A program made the position numbers and the translations under genes. A DNA stretch of 64,000 nt from Mya arenaria (Eukaryota > Mollusca > Bivalvia > Myida > Myidae), in assembly GCF_026914265.1 (NCBI RefSeq), contig NC_069124.1, forward strand, positions 10,612,723-10,676,722. Reading direction: 5' to 3'. Below the pieces are notes generated by a model, which saw only the letters and a list, made by a program, of their open reading frames with translations, ran no database searches and had not been told where the DNA came from. Below, piece by piece: positions 59,030 to 64,000 of the stretch (positions within the stretch are counted from its first letter, which is position 1; every line of letters begins with the position of its first letter).

Positions 59030-59897
59030 AAAAAAACATCCGGGCTTACAGAGCGCCAAGTGCTTACGTGTTGCCCTAGGAAGATGTTGAATACAATCAT
59101 TTGGCGGTGGATGCCAGGTCGTCTTTTACGTTTAGCGGCAGAACACGCCAATATGCCAACATGTGTATAGTTATCAATTGAATTGAATGACCTATCATCG
59201 AACTTAATCGGTGTTTTGGTGGTTGAAGCAACATTAGTCAGCGTCACAGTCGCTTTCAATAGTGCGAATTCGCTTTGTAGCTGGTCGATTACATCATGGA
59301 TTTTGATGGATGTGCACAAAGATATTACCTCCGTAAATTGGAGCCCCCAAAATGTTGTAAAATCAACCAGAAAAAGTGGGATTTGATGTGGAAACAGTGA
59401 CTGTGACAGTGTGTGAACTTGAGCATTGCTGGCGAAGTGCCTAGAATGAGCATTTTGTAAGGAAGAAGACGGGGTATTTTCACTGGAGTACAGGATGCTG
59501 GACATTTCCTTGTGTTGATTTAGATTTATGTGGCTATAGTTGTTAATAGATGCAATGTTTTTGTTTACCGACGTTTACATAAATAATCTGGTTCACAGGA
59601 ACATTGATATAATTTAATTACTGGACGAGGTATTTTCTGGCTCTGTGATCAGCGAGGTGTTTGTTTGGATTAAGCCAGCCTTCTTCACCATTCGTTTCAT
59701 TGTGGAATTCAGTTTTATGACACCGACATTATTTCCTTTGAAACATCGTTTCTAATGTTTGTTTATACCTTTTGACAGCGCGTATGAATATTTTTTTCTG
59801 TGATGCGGTTACCTAATTTGCATAGTTATTACACTAGTTATATATGAAAATTATTGCATGAGGTAAAATCACTCCTGCGCCGTATGTTATGTTATAA
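59030..59897 (-). pseudogene. Crypton-like tyrosine recombinase remnant, copy B
   Basis: On the minus strand, STMKRMVKKAG near 59700 is followed by a frame with DHRARKY (intact H-x-x-R spacing, near 59645), then NVPVNQI near 59600 and NNYSHINLNQHKEMSSIL (59545-59492) with the expected catalytic Tyr present. Lesions: a frameshift after KKAG, a 4-base insertion plus a TAA where copy A has CAA (near 59578), and substitutions across the GHR box. The 159-codon frame 59026-59505 is the surviving 3' tail, rich in Ser/His and then basic (KRKRRPG). Copy A (49987-50690) is the same element in opposite orientation, about 8.3 kb away. Confidence 0.75.
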
Positions 59898-59929
59898 TTA
59901 TTATGTATTATTGTTATTATTTGAACTAT

Positions 59930-59930
59930 A

Positions 59931-59984
<54 letters not shown>

Positions 59985-60115
59985 TATTACTATTATCTTA
60001 TTATTAATGTTGTTATTGTTAATATTTTATTATTATTATTACTATTATTATTATGATTATTAGCATTATTATTATTATTATTATTATTAGCATTATTATC
60101 ATTATTAAAATAATA

Positions 60116-60190
<75 letters not shown>

Positions 60191-60192
60191 AA
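59930..60192. repeat. (ATT)n microsatellite with interruptions
   Basis: A long ATT/TTA tract with a few GTT and GCA interruptions. Poly-Ile and poly-Asn frames over it are artefacts. Confidence 0.97.
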
Positions 60193-60577
60193 ACATCTAA
60201 GTTATAACAAAACAAAAAAAACAGTCGTGCATTTTGATCCGATTTCTGCTTTTAATTTAATGTTAGTATTAATTACCAATTCGCATGCGAGATACATTTT
60301 GCGCCGCTTCGTACCCAACCAGCCTGAAGGGGATTGCTCTACATTTATTAACTATCCGCGTGAACATGCTGTGAGGTACATTCATTAATTGAAAAGACAT
60401 AAATGATGAAGTGTTTTTTTTACCACTACCAGGACAAGCTTCACCTTGAAGATGTGTGATTAATATTTATTTTTATAACTTAACAACATTCAGGATTGAG
60501 TTGTTTATTCCAAAATTGATTTGCTCCGTTTATAAAACCGCAAACTATTTCACAATAGCAAACAGTTTAGTATTATA
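60193..60577 (+). other. 5' flank of the glycosyltransferase exon
   Basis: AT-rich DNA. It should hold the 5' UTR and promoter, but I see no defensible motif. Confidence 0.35.
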
Positions 60578-61090
60578 ATGAATAGAATTATTGTAAAGAA
60601 AGTTATTATATTATTTGTGTCTGGATGTATTTTATTATGTGTTATCGAATATATCAGCTCTCATGCGCACAACAAACAAAGTGGAATGGTGCTTTTGGGC
60701 AATTTCAGTTCGCAAGACAAAGGATATGGTGTAAATTTTCCTCGAATAAGCCAGTCGGATGAATTTGTTTCAAATTTAGTAGAGAAGGAAAACTCAGAGA
60801 TACAACATAATTGCCGCGTGGTCAACAATACGTTTGACAAATCCGTCGATCTAAGGATAATAATAATAACGTACAATCGAAGCCAGTCGTTGCTTAGGCT
60901 GATGACCTCACTGAATAACGTCAGCTATGATGGGAGATCCGTCTTGTTGGAATTGTGGGTAGATAGGTTACGTGAGGGCTCTTATTCCGCTGAGACGGTC
61001 GCTCGTGCCTCACAATTTCAATTCCGCTCTGGTCGATGTCACATACATGTGCACCGGAAGCACGTTGGAATATGCGGACAGTGGCTCGAG
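60578..61090 (+). CDS. Glycosyltransferase-like type II membrane protein, first coding exon (171 aa)
   Basis: The ATG opens a short basic N-terminus, a hydrophobic anchor at residues 9-25, and then a lumenal stem with N-glycosylation sites at 42 and 83. From residue 92 (LRIIIITYNRSQSLLRLM) the sequence has the first strand and helix of a GT-A-type nucleotide-sugar transferase, followed by LLELWVDR (123-130) and CHIHVHRKHVGICGQW (154-169). I recall this pattern from an uncharacterised glycosyltransferase-like family in molluscs whose next segment carries the DxD metal site. A good donor follows at 61091 (CTCGAG|GTGAGA) in phase 0; without splicing the frame stops after eight more codons. Later exons were not found by 64000. 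The enzyme probably acts in the Golgi; donor and acceptor sugars are unknown. Confidence 0.75.
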
Positions 61091-62574
61091 GTGAGAATAT
61101 TTTCCTGTACAATATAAGAGTAAGCCTTAAAAAGAATGTTTAAACATATATTTTATAAAAAGTCATTATGAAATAGGGTCAATTGTGTTAGCAATTTAAC
61201 GCCGTGATTTGTTTGTGACGGTTTTGGTAGTTGTTACCTTCGTTCGGCCGAGTTTTAGTAGCGCCGATATTGTTGTAGCTACACTCATATTCTCGGGGTT
61301 TCATACAATCGCACTTATGAAGTTTATTAAGGAAATTTTAAAACTTTACACATATATCCGGGCCACTCCTATTTAAAATCAACAATAACGTGAAAGCAAT
61401 ATTTAAACATATGTTTAAGTAATGTCTTTGAAATACACTGCAAGATGCTTTGCAATATTATCATTAAAACAGACTCTTAGATACATGCTGGTCTGTACAT
61501 ATTTTTGAGTGTTTGCTATTTCAGGTTTCGGAAAATCATTCAATCCTTTCTGGAAGCATAAAATATCTAAACAAATAATCAGTATTTTTTGTTGTTGTTG
61601 TTTTTATAGTAAATTTACGTCTCATCAATGTTGATCAAATATACAGTTTTAATCACGAATAATATACATATCATCGAGTAGATTGCCAATCAGATTAGAG
61701 GGGACTATATATGTAATTAAACTTAAACATTTGAACAGCAGAATGTCTGAAAACAAATAAATCATTGATATGAAAACAAAACTATTGTAACATGGTAATG
61801 TATGACAATAGACATATTATTAGGAACTTTGTTAATGTTAAAACGTTGTTTACGACATTGTTGTTACCTATGTCTAAAAATAACGACAAAAACTGAATCA
61901 ATTTTACATTTACATGTTTTATTTAAATATATAAGCAAACCATGAATTATTTCACCATTAAATGTTAAAATTTATTTCGTGAGCAGCGGTATTTACTATC
62001 AATCGACCAAATAATTGTTTTGCTCGGGGTTACATTTTCGATCACTGAGTCGAATATCTAAATGTTTGCAATGGTCGGTGAATATCAATAATGCGTCAGT
62101 AAATGAGTTGTCCTCAAGCAAAAGTATGCATTACTCATATAAGTCATTAGCTACCTTAAATAGGTGAAATGTTCAATATTGGCTAAGGTATTGATTTTGG
62201 ATTGCCCTCAAGTCATATGTTTAAACTTTTCGCTTCTGAGCTTGTTTCTGTAGTTTTTCACAGAAGTATAGTTTTTCACATAAGTATTAGTATGTGTTAT
62301 AACATTTTATGTGTTCAATAATTTTTGAAGGTTTGGAGATGAAACACATACATTAAAATATCTTAACAATAACACTGTTATAACATTGTAAGTACCGTCC
62401 ATTGAAAAGGCACGGCTAAAATGATACTTCTGTGTAGCTGTTTCTAATGCTCGATTGTGCTTCGCTCAAATGAAAAAAAAGTCTGGCAGTCATGTCTATA
62501 TATGTTCTAGTGACATTAAATAGACACGTGTATTAGCAATCGCACATAAGGCGAAGTTCCATCGATCTGCTTAC
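61091..62574. other. Intron of the glycosyltransferase gene or intergenic DNA
   Basis: AT-rich, with no exon on either strand that I can support. Confidence 0.4.
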
Positions 62575-62775
62575 AGGGAGACTGTCTAGCACTTTCTGTA
62601 TTTGTGCATAATGTGTTTGAATATCAGGAAGTAAAATGATATATTTACAAGGCTCCACTATGCTACCACCTTCCTCATTTAAGGTTGGCCATGGAAGAAA
62701 CTTTGGTACTGGGTCACCAGTTATCTCTGCCTCCTCTTCTTGGCCATCAACACTCGAAAATGTCCAGCAATAACC
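62575..62775 (-). CDS. Orphan internal exon, unrecognised protein (67 codons)
   Basis: On the minus strand an acceptor TTGTTTTCAG precedes 62775 and a donor CCT|GTAAGC follows 62575. The 201-nt interval is open in phase 0 at both ends. The peptide starts GYCWTFSSVDGQEEEAEITG, continues through FLPWPTLNEEGG and IVEPCKYIILLP, and ends QKVLDSLP. Composition is balanced and acidic, unlike chance frames nearby. No partner exons were identified on this strand within the window and no family is recognised. It could belong to a gene extending beyond 64000 that runs antisense to the glycosyltransferase gene, or be an exon fossil. Confidence 0.45.
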
Positions 62776-64000
62776 CTGAAAACAAGATGGCCAACAGGTT
62801 AACCTGCCTCATCCTCTTATTTTAGCTGTCGCCTTTCATCTACGAAAGTCTTATGCATAGATTTTGGAAATAATTGAGGTTAAAGGAGCTTCACTTAGCA
62901 AGCATAAGTGGCATGAGTTTTTGTGTATTCTGGATGTTCAACAAACAACATTATCGGAGGTCTAGTTAATGGTGAATTTATTTTACAGGTGATAACCTTC
63001 GCACTTCCCCATCATATTCATGTAGAAAACCAGTTTTTCATCAGATGATAACGCCACAGTTGGTACTTGTTGTTTAAAATAATGACTTTTAATCAATAAA
63101 TATTTTGACACTAATTTAGAATGCTTCTATAAATAGGTAAATCCTTGAATAGAGACAGGACATCCGAGCATTAGGGTGTATAATGCAAATATATAAATAT
63201 TGGAAAGGCACATATAACGGTTTTCTTTGTTTTGGTTAAATTAAAAGCCCTATCAAGAGCTTTGATCAAGGCAGTGTCAGTCTATACCAGATTTATCTGT
63301 GCTCCATAACCAGTGAATGCAATCAAGTGACAACTTTTTCATTAAAATCAGCTGTGAGATGCGACCTACCTCAGCATGCTTATTGAATTAAATAAGCAAT
63401 GTACAATACGAAACGCTGTATCAGTATTTCATTTTCTTATAAGCATCAATAACCTAAATATTCACCGTTTCTCTTGGTGATGATAACAGCAATATGCACA
63501 TGTACATGTTTTGGAAAGGCAATCTGGACAAATTTATGTTCTTTTACATCCATTGATCAAGAATACATTACGTATGCATCCAGCTATCACATGTGTCACA
63601 CTACACCTAGGTAGCTTGTCAGACCCTTGGAGGACCTGTGTAGAATATTGATATGGTTACGAATGCCGATTGTAAGCTGCTTTGATTTTTGCCTGACATT
63701 ATATATACTAATTGTAGCTGTAATCGTGTTTATTTTGAACCGAGTTGAATGTAGACGAGCACTTCTGTGGTATGTTGACACTAGACAAACTCCATTGGTG
63801 CAGAATTTGTATCTGCAATGCACGGAATTCACTTGATTTCTTTACATAAAATGGTCTCGAGAATAGGAAAGCTATTGTTTATTTAGCAATTTGATAGAGC
63901 TAAATAGAGCCACCTTTTGAATGTTTAGCAGAAAAGGTGGGGTTTTTAACACACGGTGGACTTGAGAACAGTCAGACTATGGTGACTGTATGGCAGGTAT
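62776..64000. other. Intergenic or intronic, nothing recognised
   Basis: Overlapping 69- and 78-codon frames on both strands at 63596-63836 have no coding character. Confidence 0.4.

Noticed and set aside
59026..59505. 159-codon minus-strand frame as an independent gene
   Set aside because: It begins inside the recombinase remnant just after the Tyr box, and the matching region in copy A has a stop; it is the tail of a decayed element.
60053..60388. 111-codon poly-Ile frame and the opposing poly-Asn frame
   Set aside because: Pure (ATT)n microsatellite translation.

Overview
The window looks like nuclear DNA of a bivalve mollusc. This is an inference from three things: AT-rich intron-bearing genes with GT-AG splice sites, interspersed repeats that I recognise as common in bivalve genomes (for example the element starting at 34501 and the palindromic element with TTAAAGCTGCACTC ends), and very heavy tandem repetition. 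There is no sign of bacterial gene organisation, and most open reading frames are chance frames in AT-rich or tandem-repeat DNA. Tandem arrays fill roughly 31% of the window.

Layout. 1-6458: satellite array of a ~396-bp unit made of two diverged ~198-bp halves. 7926-9573: 34-bp array. 12295-15884 (minus): a seven-exon gene of the DUF7869-type family, broken by one frameshift and one nonsense codon. 17690-18260: decayed non-LTR reverse transcriptase. 21484-24150: 50-bp array running directly into the splice acceptor of a CUB-domain membrane protein gene (24156-27116, plus; 5' exons not found). 28570-28875: small unrecognised ORF. 29449-29590: dead exon copied from an arylacetamide deacetylase-like gene. 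30.7-33.3 kb: three short DNA-transposon-like elements. 34.5-36.4 kb: long degenerate bivalve repeat. 36450-41702: 25-bp array, then a 49-bp array, then the 25-bp array again in opposite orientation. 42383-49538 (plus): complete six-exon arylacetamide deacetylase-like (AADAC/NCEH1 family) gene with an intact catalytic triad, plus a second dead copy of its exon 1 in intron 2. 49987-50690 and 59030-59897: two decayed Crypton-like tyrosine recombinase copies in opposite orientation. 51796-55540: 44-bp array with a CACGTG motif in nearly every unit. 55.9-57.3 kb: a second long bivalve repeat. 58.1-58.8 kb: LINE 3' ends. 59930-60192: (ATT)n. 60578-61090 (plus): first exon of a Golgi-type glycosyltransferase. 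62575-62775 (minus): an orphan exon.

The genes do not form a functional unit. Three pieces of the deacetylase family on the same strand over 20 kb point to past local duplication of that gene. I did not find a convincing new biological system. The most interesting items are the repeat array grown from a splice-acceptor region, the paired recombinase fossils with complementary decay, the inverted array triplet, and the broken DUF7869 gene. All exon boundaries were set by hand from splice consensus and phase and have not been checked against transcripts.
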